From Bacteroides sp. CAG:530 (GTDB lineage Bacteria; Bacteroidota; Bacteroidia; Bacteroidales; Bacteroidaceae): a stretch of 26,603 bases of DNA. The translations under genes were made by a program, and so were the position numbers. The number at the start of each line of letters is the position of its first letter. Within the stretch, counting starts at the first letter, position 1. A model generated the notes under the pieces. It was given only the letters and a program-made list of their open reading frames with translations, had not been told where the DNA came from and searched no databases. The DNA lies in NCBI GenBank assembly GCA_000434735.1, contig FR881223.1, positions 1 to 26,603 of the forward strand, written 5' to 3'. Shown piece after piece: positions 1 through 7,349 of this stretch.

Positions 1-934
1 GATGCAGCTGGCGGGCGAAGAGGTCGGGAAAACCGCCGGGAAGGTATATTATGTCGGCTTCTGAAAGTTCGCTGCCAAATACGGGACTGAAATATTTAAT
101 AGTGCCAAGAGTGGACAGGCGATCGATGTTTTCCTTATAAACCATACAGAAAGCGGGGTCGCGAGCTATGGCTATGCGCAACTTGCCTTTCTTCGGCATG
201 GCGGGCAAGGATGAAAGGTTTTCTATATCTGATGTGTATGGCAGTGTGTACTCGCAGGGGAATATGCGGACGGTTTGATTCAGCAGTCGGTCTACATCTA
301 CGTGCTTCTCTATCAAGTCTGCCACGAGGTCGGACATCTCGCCTATCGTGCGACGGTTTTCTACGGTGAGGGCCATGCGGCGGTTGTACTTCAGTCCTTC
401 TATAAAGGGGATGTAGCCAAGACAGGCTATTCCGGCATCGAAACAGGCTTCTTTAAGTGAGGCGTACTGTGCCGATGAGGTTACTTGATTGAATATTACG
501 CCTACAATATTGAGCGAATGCTTGAAATGCTTGAATCCGTACAGCAAGGGGGCGGCAGAGTATCCGGTGGCGCGTGCGTTGACTATCATCAGCACGGGCA
601 TCTTCAGCATCATGGCTATTTCGGCGCTACTGCCTCGCATACGGTTGTAGCCATCGAACAAGCCCATGTTGCCTTCGGCCACACAGATTTCAGCGTTCTC
701 GGAATAGGTATTATAAACGTACTGCAGATGGGTTTTAGAAGCCAAGAAGGTATCTAAGTTGACCGAATCGTGTCCGCACGCTATGGCGTGATACAATGGA
801 ACTGCCTGGTCTGGCCCGCATACAAAGGGCTGTACATTCAGATTCCTCCGTTTCAAAAGGCGAAGAATCCCCATGGTGAAGATGGATTTTCCGCTACCGG
901 ACATGGGTGAACCTATCAATAATTGTGGCTTCAT
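1..934 (-). CDS. cobB: Cobyrinate a,c-diamide synthase, 3' end outside window
   Basis: ATP- and glutamine-dependent amidation of the a and c side chains of cobyrinate in cobalamin synthesis (CobB/CbiA family), cytoplasmic. Starting at ATG 934-932, the protein opens MKPQLLIGSPMSGSGKS, a P-loop at residues 8-17 typical of the dethiobiotin-synthetase-like N domain. The middle carries NxxxxGYSAAPLLYGF and GVIFNQV, also family features. The last visible residues (IIYLPGGFPDLFARQLH) are the opening of the class I glutaminase domain. The catalytic cysteine and histidine lie beyond the window edge, so only about 311 residues can be read. A longer start is excluded because the next ATG upstream (940-938) is followed at once by a stop. 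A -7 box lies about 27 bp upstream, so the leader is too short to hold a cobalamin riboswitch. No other cobalamin gene is in view. Confidence 0.9.
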   Translation of the reverse strand, partial: MKPQLLIGSPMSGSGKSIFTMGILRLLKRRNLNVQPFVCGPDQAVPLYHAIACGHDSVNLDTFLASKTHLQYVYNTYSENAEICVAEGNMGLFDGYNRMRGSSAEIAMMLKMPVLMIVNARATGYSAAPLLYGFKHFKHSLNIVGVIFNQVTSSAQYASLKEACFDAGIACLGYIPFIEGLKYNRRMALTVENRRTIGEMSDLVADLIEKHVDVDRLLNQTVRIFPCEYTLPYTSDIENLSSLPAMPKKGKLRIAIARDPAFCMVYKENIDRLSTLGTIKYFSPVFGSELSEADIIYLPGGFPDLFARQLH

Positions 935-960
935 TTACATTTCAGTTAAAAAGACGAGTG

Positions 961-968
961 CAAAGTTA
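961..968 (-). promoter_or_regulatory. -7 box for cobB
   Basis: On the minus strand this reads TAACTTTG, a perfect match to the Bacteroides -7 consensus TAnnTTTG. It lies 27 bp upstream of the cobB start codon. The expected -33 TTTG is only TTTT at 988-991, inside the A-run beside the uxaB terminator. Confidence 0.5.
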
Positions 969-989
969 ACTAAAATGTTTAAATCGAAA

Positions 990-1026
990 AAGGAGACAAA
1001 CTCAAGAAATGAGAGTTTGTCTCCTT
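990..1026 (-). terminator. Intrinsic terminator of uxaB
   Basis: Perfect 14-bp stem (990-1003 with 1013-1026) and a 9-nt loop. Read on the minus strand it is followed by a T-rich run (TTTTCG). It lies 30 bp past the uxaB stop and just before the cobB promoter, separating the two minus-strand genes. Confidence 0.85.
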
Positions 1027-1055
1027 AGGGTATTATGGAACTTCTAACAATTAAA

Positions 1056-2495
1056 TCAGAGGATAGATTCTACTGTTGCCAACATTCCTTTTTCCTGGAT
1101 GCTGTCCAAGTTAGCTTTTACAGCTGCTGTAAGGCCCGGAATCAAGTTCAAGTTTTCACCCCAGATAGATTCTGCTGCCAATACGCCTTCGGCAACTTTC
1201 TGAGTATCGCCGGTAGCCCACAGGTTCTTCAGCAAGTCCATGATGTCTTGTGCGTCGTTAGGAACGATTTCAGCACCATCAGCACGCTTACCACCCTTGT
1301 AATAAGTGATGATGGCTGCCAATCCTAATACAAGACCCTTTGGCAATTCGCCCTTACGTTCCAAGTATACTTTCAAGCCAGGAAGGTCGCGAGTCTGGAA
1401 TTTAGGGAATGAGTTAAGCATGATAGATGTTACCTGATGGTCAACGAACGGGTTGTTGAAGCGTTCGAGTACATCGTGTGCGAATTTTTCGAGTTCCGGT
1501 TTCGGCAAGTTCAATGTTTCCATCAGTTCGTCGAACATTACTTTATGGATGAATTTGCCTACTATAGGGTGCTGACAAGCGTCGCGCACGATATTGATGC
1601 CAGAAAGGTACGCTACTGGCGACAATACTGTGTGAGGACCGTTAAGCAATGTAACCTTTCTTTCGTGGTATGGTTCTTCGCTCGGTACGAACAATACGTG
1701 TAATCCTGCCTTATCTGCTGGGAATTCTTTAGCTACTTCCTGCGGAGCTTCGATTACCCACAAGTGGAAGATTTCTGCCTGAACTACCAAGTTGTCATCG
1801 TACTGCAATTTTTCCTTGATAGCGGCGATGTCTTTGCGTGGGAATCCCGGAACGATACGGTCTACCAATGTAGCGTATACTCCACAAGCTTTTTCGAACC
1901 AAGTCTTGAATTCGTCGCCAAGGTTCCACAATTCGATATACTGATAGATGGTTTCTTTCAATTTATGACCGTTCAAGAAAATCAACTCGCATGGGAAGAT
2001 GATAAGACCTTTGCTCATATCGCCGTTGAATGTTTTGAAACGGTGGTAAAGCAACTGAGTCAACTTACCTGGATAAGAAGATGCGGGAGCGTCATCGAGC
2101 TTGCAAGAAGGATCGAAAGCGATTCCGGCTTCTGTAGTGTTAGAGATAACGAATCTCATTTCGGGCTGTTCTGCCAACTTCATGAATTCGTCGTTCTGAG
2201 TATATGGGTTCAAGGCACGACTGATAACGTCAATCATAGTAAGGCTGTTTACTGCCTTGCCGTTTTCAAGACCTTGCAAGTTTACATGGTACAAGCAGTC
2301 CTGTGAATTCAGCATGTCTACCATACCTTTGTCGATAGGCTGAACTACTACTACGCTGCTGTTAAAATCTGTTTTCTCGTTCATGTTGTAGATAATCCAA
2401 TCTACGAATGCGCGCAAGAAATTTCCTTCACCAAACTGAATAATTCTCTCTGGACGTACAGTCTTATTGGCTGTTTCTTTGTTTAACGGTTTCAT
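1056..2495 (-). CDS. uxaB: Tagaturonate reductase (altronate oxidoreductase)
   Basis: NADH-dependent reduction of D-tagaturonate to D-altronate, the second step of galacturonate breakdown in the cytoplasm. The 479-residue length fits the UxaB branch of the long-chain mannitol dehydrogenase family. The N-terminal Rossmann part carries RIIQFGEGNFLRAF (residues 17-30). The C-terminal domain has the family signature KVTLLNGPH, which supplies the substrate-binding Lys, Asn and His. The start at 2495 directly precedes the conserved N-terminus, and an AT-rich leader lies upstream. The gene is divergent from uxaC, the preceding enzyme of the pathway, across a shared control region, which supports the assignment over fructuronate reductase or mannitol dehydrogenase. 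No altronate dehydratase or KDG kinase gene is present in the window. Confidence 0.92.
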   Translation of the reverse strand: MKPLNKETANKTVRPERIIQFGEGNFLRAFVDWIIYNMNEKTDFNSSVVVVQPIDKGMVDMLNSQDCLYHVNLQGLENGKAVNSLTMIDVISRALNPYTQNDEFMKLAEQPEMRFVISNTTEAGIAFDPSCKLDDAPASSYPGKLTQLLYHRFKTFNGDMSKGLIIFPCELIFLNGHKLKETIYQYIELWNLGDEFKTWFEKACGVYATLVDRIVPGFPRKDIAAIKEKLQYDDNLVVQAEIFHLWVIEAPQEVAKEFPADKAGLHVLFVPSEEPYHERKVTLLNGPHTVLSPVAYLSGINIVRDACQHPIVGKFIHKVMFDELMETLNLPKPELEKFAHDVLERFNNPFVDHQVTSIMLNSFPKFQTRDLPGLKVYLERKGELPKGLVLGLAAIITYYKGGKRADGAEIVPNDAQDIMDLLKNLWATGDTQKVAEGVLAAESIWGENLNLIPGLTAAVKANLDSIQEKGMLATVESIL

Positions 2496-2560
2496 TCTTT
2501 TTTAATATTTTAAGTTTCTTATTTAATTGTATTCTGTAAATTTACTGTCTACTTATAAAA

Positions 2561-2578
2561 GTTATCGTTTGCGCTAAC
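2561..2578. promoter_or_regulatory. Candidate operator dyad of the uxa genes
   Basis: GTTATCG-TTTG-CGCTAAC: two 7-bp arms matching as an inverted repeat at 6 of 7 positions, 18 bp in all, the size and style of LacI-family operators. It lies 66 bp upstream of uxaB, downstream of the best uxaB -7 box, where a bound protein could block elongation. The half-site CGATAAC recurs at 2715-2721 beside the predicted uxaC start point. The regulator is not in the window; the LacI-type assignment is inference. Confidence 0.4.
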
Positions 2579-2613
2579 AAAAATTATACTTCTGATAAAA
2601 TATATTTATATTC

Positions 2614-2621
2614 CAAAGGTA
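2614..2621 (-). promoter_or_regulatory. -7 box, uxaB promoter candidate
   Basis: The minus strand reads TACCTTTG, a perfect TAnnTTTG, 119 bp upstream of uxaB. A second perfect match, TATATTTG, lies at 2664-2671 with TTTG at 2690-2693 (18-bp spacer). Either or both could serve uxaB; the sequence alone does not decide. Confidence 0.4.
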
Positions 2622-2679
2622 TGTTTTTCGTTGGTCAAGTGTTTTTTTATTAATTCGACGCTGCAAATATACGAATTAT

Positions 2680-2710
2680 TTTGTTATTCCAAATAAAATT
2701 TCTACTTTCG
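2680..2710 (+). promoter_or_regulatory. uxaC promoter
   Basis: TTTG at 2680-2683, a 19-bp spacer and TACTTTCG at 2703-2710 (one mismatch to TAnnTTTG) match the Bacteroides promoter layout. The predicted start point near 2717 gives a leader of about 130 nt. CGATAACGATAA (2715-2726) overlaps the start point, and a 6+2+6 inverted repeat ATGTTG-AA-CAACAT (2741-2754) lies just inside the leader. Confidence 0.5.
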
Positions 2711-2848
2711 TGTTCGATAACGATAAATAAATCGCTATATATGTTGAACAACATAAAATGAGAGTTATTTTTCACGCATTATCTATAGCTTGATAGATTA
2801 TTAAGCGAAAATTACTAACAAATTAACTATATAACAAAAACTGAGATT

Positions 2849-4255
2849 ATGAAAAAATTTATGGATGAAAACTTCCTGTTGAAGACCGAAACAGCACAGG
2901 AATTGTACCACAATCATGCAGCTAAGATGCCTATCATCGACTATCACTGTCACTTGATTCCTAAAATGGTTGCTGATGACTATCGCTTTAACTCTATCAC
3001 TGAAATATGGTTGGGTGGCGACCATTATAAATGGCGTGCTATGCGTAGCAACGGTGTAGACGAACGTTTCTGCACTGGCAAGGATACTTCTGATTGGGAA
3101 AAATTCGAAAAATGGGCTGAGACAGTTCCTTATACTTTCCGCAACCCGCTGTATCACTGGACTCACTTGGAACTTAAGACTGCTTTCGGTATCGACAAGA
3201 TCTTGAATCCTACTACCGCTCGCGAAATCTTCGAGGAATGTAACGCTAAATTGGCGACTCCCGAATATTCAGCTCGCAACTTGATGCGTCGTTATCACGT
3301 AGAGACTGTTTGTACTACTGACGATCCTGTAGATTCTTTGGAATATCACATCGCTACTCGCGAAAGCGGTTTCGAAATCAAGATGCTTCCTACTTGGCGT
3401 CCTGACAAGGCTATGGCTGTAGAAGTTCCGGCTGAATTCCGTGCTTACATGGAAAAATTGGCTGAGGTGAGCGGTGTTACTATTTCTTCTTTCGACGATA
3501 TGGTAGCTGCTTTGCGCAAACGTCATGAGTTCTTCGCAGAACAGGGATGTAAGTTGTCTGACCACGGTATCGAAGAGTTCTACGCTGAAGATTATACCGA
3601 CGCTGAAATCAACGCTATATTTAATAAGGTGTATGGCGGTACAGAATTGACTCACGAAGAAATCTTGAAGTTCAAGTCGGCTATGCTCGTAGTATTCGGC
3701 GAAATGGATTATGAAACCGGATGGACTCAGCAGTTCCACTATGGTGCTATCCGTAACAACAACTCTAAGATGTTTAAGCTCCTTGGCCCTGACACTGGTT
3801 TCGACTCAATCGGTGAGTTTACTACCGCTAAAGCTATGTCTAAGTTCCTCGATCGCTTGAACTCTAACGGCAAGCTTACTAAGACTATACTTTATAACTT
3901 GAATCCGTGCGCCAACGAGGTTATCGCTACTATGCTTGGCAACTTCCAGGATGGTTCTGTTCCGGGCAAGATTCAGTTCGGCTCTGGATGGTGGTTCCTC
4001 GATCAGAAGGATGGTATGGAGAAACAGATGAACGCTTTGTCATTGCTTGGCTTGTTGAGCCGCTTCGTTGGTATGCTTACCGACTCTCGTTCGTTCTTGT
4101 CTTATCCGCGTCATGAATACTTCCGCCGTACATTGTGTAACTTGCTGGGCAACGATGTAGAGAATGGTGAAATTCCTGCAGAAGAAATGGCTCGCGTTCA
4201 GCAGATGGTAGAGGATATTTGCTACAACAACGCTAAGAAGTTCTTCAACTTCTAA
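2849..4255 (+). CDS. uxaC: Glucuronate isomerase (uronate isomerase)
   Basis: Isomerises D-glucuronate to D-fructuronate and D-galacturonate to D-tagaturonate, the entry step of hexuronate catabolism, in the cytoplasm. The 468 residues match the usual UxaC length. The N-terminus carries IIDYHCHL with the metal-ligand pair His33 and His35 of this amidohydrolase-superfamily TIM barrel. Further family features are the W-rich segment WLGGDHYKWRAMRSNG and, near the C-terminus, QFGSGWWFLDQKDGM and GMLTDSRSFLSYPRHEYFRR. ATG 2849 is chosen because the conserved sequence begins at once after it; a second in-frame ATG follows at residue 5. Transcribed away from uxaB, which uses its galacturonate-derived product. 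A terminator hairpin follows 39 bp after the stop. Confidence 0.95.
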   Translation: MKKFMDENFLLKTETAQELYHNHAAKMPIIDYHCHLIPKMVADDYRFNSITEIWLGGDHYKWRAMRSNGVDERFCTGKDTSDWEKFEKWAETVPYTFRNPLYHWTHLELKTAFGIDKILNPTTAREIFEECNAKLATPEYSARNLMRRYHVETVCTTDDPVDSLEYHIATRESGFEIKMLPTWRPDKAMAVEVPAEFRAYMEKLAEVSGVTISSFDDMVAALRKRHEFFAEQGCKLSDHGIEEFYAEDYTDAEINAIFNKVYGGTELTHEEILKFKSAMLVVFGEMDYETGWTQQFHYGAIRNNNSKMFKLLGPDTGFDSIGEFTTAKAMSKFLDRLNSNGKLTKTILYNLNPCANEVIATMLGNFQDGSVPGKIQFGSGWWFLDQKDGMEKQMNALSLLGLLSRFVGMLTDSRSFLSYPRHEYFRRTLCNLLGNDVENGEIPAEEMARVQQMVEDICYNNAKKFFNF

Positions 4256-4294
4256 TAAGTTAAGACGAAAGACAATATCACAGACGTATAAATT

Positions 4295-4335
4295 AAAAGG
4301 AGTAGGAAAGTCGCCTTTCTTACTCCTTTTTTCAT
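4295..4335 (+). terminator. Intrinsic terminator of uxaC
   Basis: A 16-bp stem (4295-4310 with 4315-4330, one G-T pair) and loop TCGC, with the 3' arm running into a TTTTTT tract. It lies 39 bp downstream of the uxaC stop. Confidence 0.9.
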
Positions 4336-4543
4336 TTTAATGTTACCCAATAAAAACAACCAACCTTTTTCTATTTTCGATTAATAGGATTTAATATATA
4401 TAATTATTGTAGCTTTTGTGTTTTGTTTTCTTACACTGCAAAGATGATGTAATTAACATAAACAAAGTTGCATTTATGGTGCATATAGTTGTATTATTTG
4501 CGCATAGCTCAATTTTTGCTATAGTTGGAACAGTTTTTATAAA
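4336..4543. other. AT-rich spacer between two facing terminators
   Basis: About 208 bp between the uxaC terminator and that of the desulfoferrodoxin gene. No ORF or full promoter was recognised. GCAT occurs at 4470, 4481 and 4502 (11 and 21 bp apart). ATAGC (4504-4508) and GCTAT (4518-4522) form a weak 5-bp inverted repeat. No function can be assigned. Confidence 0.4.
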
Positions 4544-4587
4544 CGAAAAGAAGGAGTCGCCCACAAATAGGCAACTCCTTCTTTTCG
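4544..4587 (-). terminator. Intrinsic terminator of the desulfoferrodoxin gene
   Basis: Long inverted repeat: CGAAAAGAAGGAGT at 4544-4557 pairs with 4574-4587, and after one mismatch the stem continues as GCC/GGC to a short loop. On the minus strand it continues into a T-rich run. It lies 19 bp past the gene's stop. Confidence 0.8.
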
Positions 4588-4605
4588 CTTAAAACTTGAT
4601 AACTT

Positions 4606-4986
4606 TTATTCTTCGGCAATCCATAGGCCGTGAAGATTACAATACTCGCGAGCTTTTACATTTTCGGCCTGAGTGACGAATGTAGCTTCGGGCTTTTCTC
4701 CAGGCTTCAAATGATGACGCATCACTTTCTCGCCATCAAATAGTTCTATCCACTGAATGTAGTGATTATCGAGCATTGGATGCTCTACGCTGCCTACAGT
4801 AACTTTGTATCCTCCGGCAATTTTTTCAATCACGGGGACATGCTTTTCCCTTGCGGCATCAACAGAATTCTCTTTCATCAGCTGCATGGGCTTTCCGCAG
4901 CAGTGCAATTCACCGCCGCCTGCATTTACTACTTCTACTATGTTGCCGCATACGCCGCAACGGTAAACTTCATTAAGTTTTGTCAT
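4606..4986 (-). CDS. dfx: Desulfoferrodoxin (superoxide reductase, two-iron class)
   Basis: Reduces superoxide to hydrogen peroxide in the cytoplasm without producing oxygen, an oxygen defence of anaerobes. At 126 residues it has both domains of the two-iron (class I) enzyme. The N-terminal desulforedoxin-like FeCys4 site is Cys10-x2-Cys13 with the pair Cys29-Cys30. The catalytic Fe(His4Cys) centre comprises His49, His69, His75, Cys116 and His119, and the EKHVP motif supplies Glu47 and Lys48, which act in product release in the family. All ligands are present, so it should be active. It lies 77 bp downstream of the MATE gene on the same strand, but a plausible promoter in that gap suggests its own transcription. 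Rubredoxin or another electron donor is not encoded nearby. Confidence 0.96.
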   Translation of the reverse strand: MTKLNEVYRCGVCGNIVEVVNAGGGELHCCGKPMQLMKENSVDAAREKHVPVIEKIAGGYKVTVGSVEHPMLDNHYIQWIELFDGEKVMRHHLKPGEKPEATFVTQAENVKAREYCNLHGLWIAEE

Positions 4987-5012
4987 AAGCTAACGGTTTT
5001 ATGATTACTATG

Positions 5013-5043
5013 GCAAGGTACGCATTTTCAGCGAGAAACGAAA
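5013..5043 (-). promoter_or_regulatory. Possible promoter of the desulfoferrodoxin gene
   Basis: On the minus strand: TTTC (5043-5040), 19-bp spacer, TACCTTGC (5020-5013). Each box has one mismatch to the Bacteroides consensus TTTG / TAnnTTTG. It lies 27 bp upstream of the start codon. Confidence 0.35.
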
Positions 5044-5063
5044 GCTTTATAAGACAATTATTG

Positions 5064-6419
5064 TTAAGCTGCCTCGGGACGGGCTATCTGCTTTAACCGG
5101 CGGTACACGTATATAAATGCCGGAGTCAGGAACAGATTGGCGAATAACCATGCCGTGGGGTCACCGTAACATACACCTAAATAGCCGAACAACGGCACTA
5201 CTACAAGACTGACCATAATACGGGCTACCATTTCGGATACGCCAGAGAACATAGCCAGTTTGGTGTAGCCTGCCCCCTGAATGGTGTAGCGTAAAATAAT
5301 GAGCGAACCGAGCAATGGAAAGAACGACAAGTTGATATGTAAAAACAACGCCGTATCTTTTATGACTTCCGTCTCGGATGGGTCGATAAACAGCAGGGCG
5401 AATTTCTCGGCAAAGCACCATATTATTATGTTTATCGCTGCTACGTAAACAAGCATCATAACGTACGACGACTTGATTCCTTGCCAAATGCGAATTGGCT
5501 TTCCGGCTCCGTAGTTCTGTCCGCTATATGTAGCCATGGCTATACCTAAACTATCGAGAGCACACATAAAGAACATTTTTATGCGCATGGCTGCTGTAAA
5601 TGCCGCTACACACGCAGTACCTAATGCATTATTAGCGCTTTGCAGCATGATGCTACCTATGGCAGTGATAGAAAACTGGAGTCCCATAGGCACGCCGATG
5701 CCAAGCAGTTGGCGGGCTATATCAGAACGGAAGCGTCGCTCTGACGGCGTAGTTTTAAGGATTTCATATTTACGATTCATATAGATATAGCACAGCACCG
5801 ACGAAACGCCTTGCGAAAATACCGTGGCGATGGCGGCTCCGGCTACTCCCCACCCTAACACAATTATGCAGAAGAGGTCGAGTATGATATTCAGCACCGA
5901 CGAAAGTAGCAGGAACCAAAATGGTGTCTTGCTGTCGCCCAAGGCACGAATGATACCGGACAATAGGTTGTAAAAGAAGATAGAAGGTATGCCTATAAAC
6001 GTTATAAGAAGATAGATGTAAGCTCCGTCGAAGATATTTTCCGGAGTTTGCATTGTTCGCAAGATGTAAGCGCATAGCAAACTGGTGATTATGGCTAAGA
6101 CAACCGACATGACTCCGGATATCTTGAGGCTGACGGATATGAAGCGGCGCATGGTGACATAATCTCGCGCTCCGAATTTCTGGGCTACGGGAATAGAGAA
6201 GCCGCTGCAGCAACCGGTGCAGAATCCTAAGATAAGGAAGACAACCGAAGTGCTGGCTCCTACTGATGCCAAGGCGTTTATACCAAGATACTTACCCACT
6301 ATGGCGGCATCCATGAGCGAGTAAGTCTGCTGTAAGAGATTTCCTAATAAAAGTGGTAGTGTAAAATTCAGGATGAGCGGAAAAGAGGCTCCCGACGTCA
6401 TTTCCTTAGCTTGTGCCAT
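5064..6419 (-). CDS. MATE family efflux transporter
   Basis: Inner-membrane Na+- or H+-coupled exporter of the MATE (NorM/DinF-like) family; the substrate cannot be read from sequence. The 451 residues and about twelve hydrophobic segments in two halves are normal for the family. N-terminal features include NFTLPLLLGNLLQQTYSLMDAAIVGKYLG, split here across the first membrane segments. The middle contains ALGDSKTPFW, the typical loop after the first half. The second half repeats the pattern with PMGLQFSITAIGSIMLQSANN. ATG 6419 is supported by a perfect -7 box 29 bp upstream. Its upstream neighbour on the same strand is a broken chloride-channel gene, from which it is probably transcribed independently. 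Confidence 0.92.
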   Translation of the reverse strand: MAQAKEMTSGASFPLILNFTLPLLLGNLLQQTYSLMDAAIVGKYLGINALASVGASTSVVFLILGFCTGCCSGFSIPVAQKFGARDYVTMRRFISVSLKISGVMSVVLAIITSLLCAYILRTMQTPENIFDGAYIYLLITFIGIPSIFFYNLLSGIIRALGDSKTPFWFLLLSSVLNIILDLFCIIVLGWGVAGAAIATVFSQGVSSVLCYIYMNRKYEILKTTPSERRFRSDIARQLLGIGVPMGLQFSITAIGSIMLQSANNALGTACVAAFTAAMRIKMFFMCALDSLGIAMATYSGQNYGAGKPIRIWQGIKSSYVMMLVYVAAINIIIWCFAEKFALLFIDPSETEVIKDTALFLHINLSFFPLLGSLIILRYTIQGAGYTKLAMFSGVSEMVARIMVSLVVVPLFGYLGVCYGDPTAWLFANLFLTPAFIYVYRRLKQIARPEAA

Positions 6420-6447
6420 AAACCTGTGATTTATATATATTTCTGTG

Positions 6448-6455
6448 CAAAGTTA
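6448..6455 (-). promoter_or_regulatory. -7 box of the MATE gene
   Basis: The minus strand reads TAACTTTG, a perfect TAnnTTTG, 29 bp upstream of the MATE start codon. No clear TTTG is seen at -33. Confidence 0.4.
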
Positions 6456-6525
6456 AGGCTATCCGGAGAATAAATATCGAAAAATTTGAGCTTTTAGTAT
6501 TTCTATTCGGTATTTTTGCTTTATG

Positions 6526-6795
6526 TCAAGAGTGCAACTTGCTGCCTTTCTCTCGCCAGGAGAGTATGTTCTTAGGACTGCCAACAACTTGTGCGGTATA
6601 GATGCCCGTATGCCCTGAGAGGTGTGACTTGCGATACTCTGTAGCCCATTGCAACGATACCAACAGTAATGCAGAGGCGGAGCCAATGCACCCTCCGGCC
6701 AATGCCGAGAGTACGGTCCACTTTATCAGATAAAACAACTGCGGAATTTGCTGTATGCGTGCTATCGGACGATACTTTTGTTTCAATATCTTCAT
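6526..6795 (-). pseudogene. N-terminal remnant of a ClC-type chloride channel
   Basis: The first 59 codons resemble the N-terminus of Bacteroides voltage-gated chloride channel (ClC) proteins: a basic start, then a first membrane helix around KWTVLSALAGGCIGSASALLL, then SLQWATEYR. At about residue 60 (near 6618) the resemblance stops and an unrelated 30-residue tail (SGHTGIYTAQ..., LSWREKGSKLHS) runs to a stop. A working ClC needs more than 400 residues with the selectivity-filter loops, none of which are present before the MATE gene begins. I read this as a gene truncated by a deletion or replacement. It starts 31 bp after the FKBP stop with AGAGGAAAT upstream, so it was probably the second gene of an FKBP-ClC operon. 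The family call rests on memory of the N-terminus, not on a search. Confidence 0.5.
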
Positions 6796-6826
6796 GGTAT
6801 GGCTGCTATTTCCTCTTATTTATAAA

Positions 6827-7225
6827 TTATGCTACGCCCAACAGTTCTATTTCGAATATAAGCGTAGAGCCTCCGGGGATGCCGGGTTGAGAGAATTTAC
6901 CGTATGCCATTTCAGAGGGGATGTAGACTTCCCACTTATCGCCTACACGCATACGCTGAAGGGCGATAACCCATCCGGTTATCAGTTCGTTAAGGCGTAC
7001 CGCCATTGCGCAACCGCCACGGCTACTGTCGAATTTCTTTCCGTTGATGGTCCATCCGGTGTAGTGTACTGTAACTATGCTGCGTGCCGTAGGTTGTTTT
7101 CCTGCGGGGTCGCCCGAAGTTATTACTTTGTAATAGATGCCTTTAGGCAGTGACTGTACTCCTTCTTCGGCTGCTTTTGCCGCAAGCCATTCTTTGTTTT
7201 TCTGAATATATTCTTGTTTTGCCAT
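6827..7225 (-). CDS. FKBP-type peptidyl-prolyl cis-trans isomerase, cytoplasmic
   Basis: Catalyses cis-trans isomerisation of prolyl bonds during protein folding. The 132-residue protein has a charged 25-residue lead-in, then one FKBP domain. It shows VTVHYTGW (Tyr55), KFDSS (Phe65, Asp66), ELITGWVIALQRM with the pocket-floor Trp85, VYIPSEMAYG and the final strand STLIFEIELL, so the active site looks complete. There is no signal peptide, unlike the exported lipoprotein FKBPs common in this phylum. I chose ATG 7225 because the frame upstream to 7285 (FFICRKC...) does not look like FKBP and runs into the terminator of the neighbouring gene. AAAGAAAAG lies just before the start. It is followed by the truncated ClC gene. 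Confidence 0.92.
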   Translation of the reverse strand: MAKQEYIQKNKEWLAAKAAEEGVQSLPKGIYYKVITSGDPAGKQPTARSIVTVHYTGWTINGKKFDSSRGGCAMAVRLNELITGWVIALQRMRVGDKWEVYIPSEMAYGKFSQPGIPGGSTLIFEIELLGVA

Positions 7226-7275
7226 AATCTTTTCTTTGAGGGGTACAAAATTAATGCATTTTCGGCAAATAAAAA

Positions 7276-7324
7276 AAGAGCACATCCGCTCTCTCGGGTT
7301 ACCGAAAAACGCGTATGCGCTCTT
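7276..7324 (-). terminator. Terminator of the OmpP1-type gene
   Basis: On the minus strand AAGAGCGCAT (7324-7315) pairs with ATGTGCTCTT (7285-7276), with one G-T pair, and is followed by a run of seven Ts. The loop is about 29 nt and holds a smaller GC pairing. It lies just past the stop of the outer-membrane protein gene. Confidence 0.75.
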
Positions 7325-7349
7325 ACAATAAATTTAAATTATCTTTCTC

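Noticed and set aside
275..757. Two plus-strand ORFs of 61 and 90 residues
   Set aside because: Both are antisense to the cobB coding region, which has strong motif support.
935..960. Cobalamin riboswitch before cobB
   Set aside because: The leader predicted from the -7 box is only about 20 nt, far too short.
1764..2306. 180-residue plus-strand ORF
   Set aside because: Shadow of uxaB on the opposite strand; no family features.
7226..7285. 20-residue upstream extension of the FKBP frame
   Set aside because: It does not look like FKBP and overlaps the terminator of the upstream gene; ATG 7225 fits better.
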